Assembly (NCBI GenBank): GCA_041477815.1
Contig: JBGOUV010000174.1
Location: 1 to 13,634, forward strand
Reading direction: 5' to 3'
Length of the DNA: 13,634 nucleotides
From: JBGOUV01 sp041477815
GTDB taxonomy: Bacteria; Acidobacteriota; Terriglobia; Bryobacterales; JACQDG01
Shown piece after piece: positions 13,547 to 13,634 of the stretch. The translations under genes were made by a program, and so were the position numbers. The notes under the pieces were generated by a model. The model was not told where the DNA came from. It did no database searches and saw nothing but the letters and a program-made list of their open reading frames with translations. Position 1 is the first letter of the stretch. Each line of letters begins with the position of its first letter.

Positions 13547-13634
13547 CTAGGCCGAAGCCACCATTACGTTCCCCGACCGGGCGTGGTAGTGCTGGCGCTT
13601 GTGCCAGTACATACGCCGGTCGGCCAAGCCCAGC
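13547..13634 (-). CDS. C-terminal fragment of a probable GGDEF (diguanylate cyclase) protein
   Basis: Only the last 28 codons lie in the window. The gene runs in from the right edge. 'LGLADRRMYWHKRQHYH' matches the closing helix of GGDEF domains, where A-D-x-x-M/L-Y-x-A-K is typical. It is followed by about ten loose residues and TAG. The domain makes cyclic di-GMP, but the active-site GG(D/E)EF loop is outside the window, so activity cannot be judged. The stop lies 59 bp upstream of the CpaE-like gene on the same strand, which may form one operon linking c-di-GMP signalling to surface appendages. Confidence 0.55.
   Translation of the reverse strand, partial: LGLADRRMYWHKRQHYHARSGNVMVASA

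Overview
The window is high-GC bacterial chromosome. It carries 12 well-supported protein genes, one gene fragment cut by the right edge, and a few small or uncertain genes. I saw no tRNA, rRNA, CRISPR array or insertion sequence. High GC, several Gfo/Idh/MocA- and glycosidase-like proteins with 'MKRRHF/MRRRDL' export leaders, many GTGA/ATGA overlapping starts and a CpaE-type ATPase fit an Acidobacteriota genome, perhaps of the Solibacter/Bryobacter type. That placement is an inference and not proven here.

Left part (1-5811, all plus strand). A small coiled-coil protein comes first, then a 202-bp gap with a perfect 22-bp palindrome. A two-gene unit follows: a protein joining a degenerate cytidylate-kinase-like fold to a PD-(D/E)XK-like nuclease fold, then hypoxanthine phosphoribosyltransferase (hpt). 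After 25 bp begins a tightly overlapping three-gene unit: an M20 dipeptidase, a YdjM-type membrane-bound metal hydrolase and a GT39-like membrane glycosyltransferase.

Middle (5812-9150). A non-coding gap of 247 bp holds hairpins. A minus-strand exported Gfo/Idh/MocA oxidoreductase is divergent from a CDA-family deaminase. The two share a 34-bp mirror-symmetric region in which two identical -10-like elements point outwards. Downstream of the deaminase, about 300 bp holds a large stem-loop and two short, overlapping candidate genes, the second coding for a CPxH/CPxC zinc-knuckle peptide. Then come an exported TIM-barrel glycosidase-like protein and, overlapping it by 4 bp, a membrane-anchored SGNH hydrolase. 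The SGNH gene seems to have lost its last eight residues to a stop codon.

Right part (10252-13634). A secreted cytosolic-carboxypeptidase-like M14 zinc peptidase (minus) and a secreted tandem-rhodanese sulfurtransferase (plus) start only 6 bp apart and diverge. Convergent with the latter is a CpaE/TadZ-type ATPase (minus), preceded by the last 28 codons of a probable GGDEF diguanylate cyclase.

A recurring theme is promoter geometry. Five start codons have a TANNAT hexamer ending 7 nt (one case 10 nt) upstream, which predicts leaderless or nearly leaderless mRNAs. Genes inside operons instead rely on stop/start overlaps.
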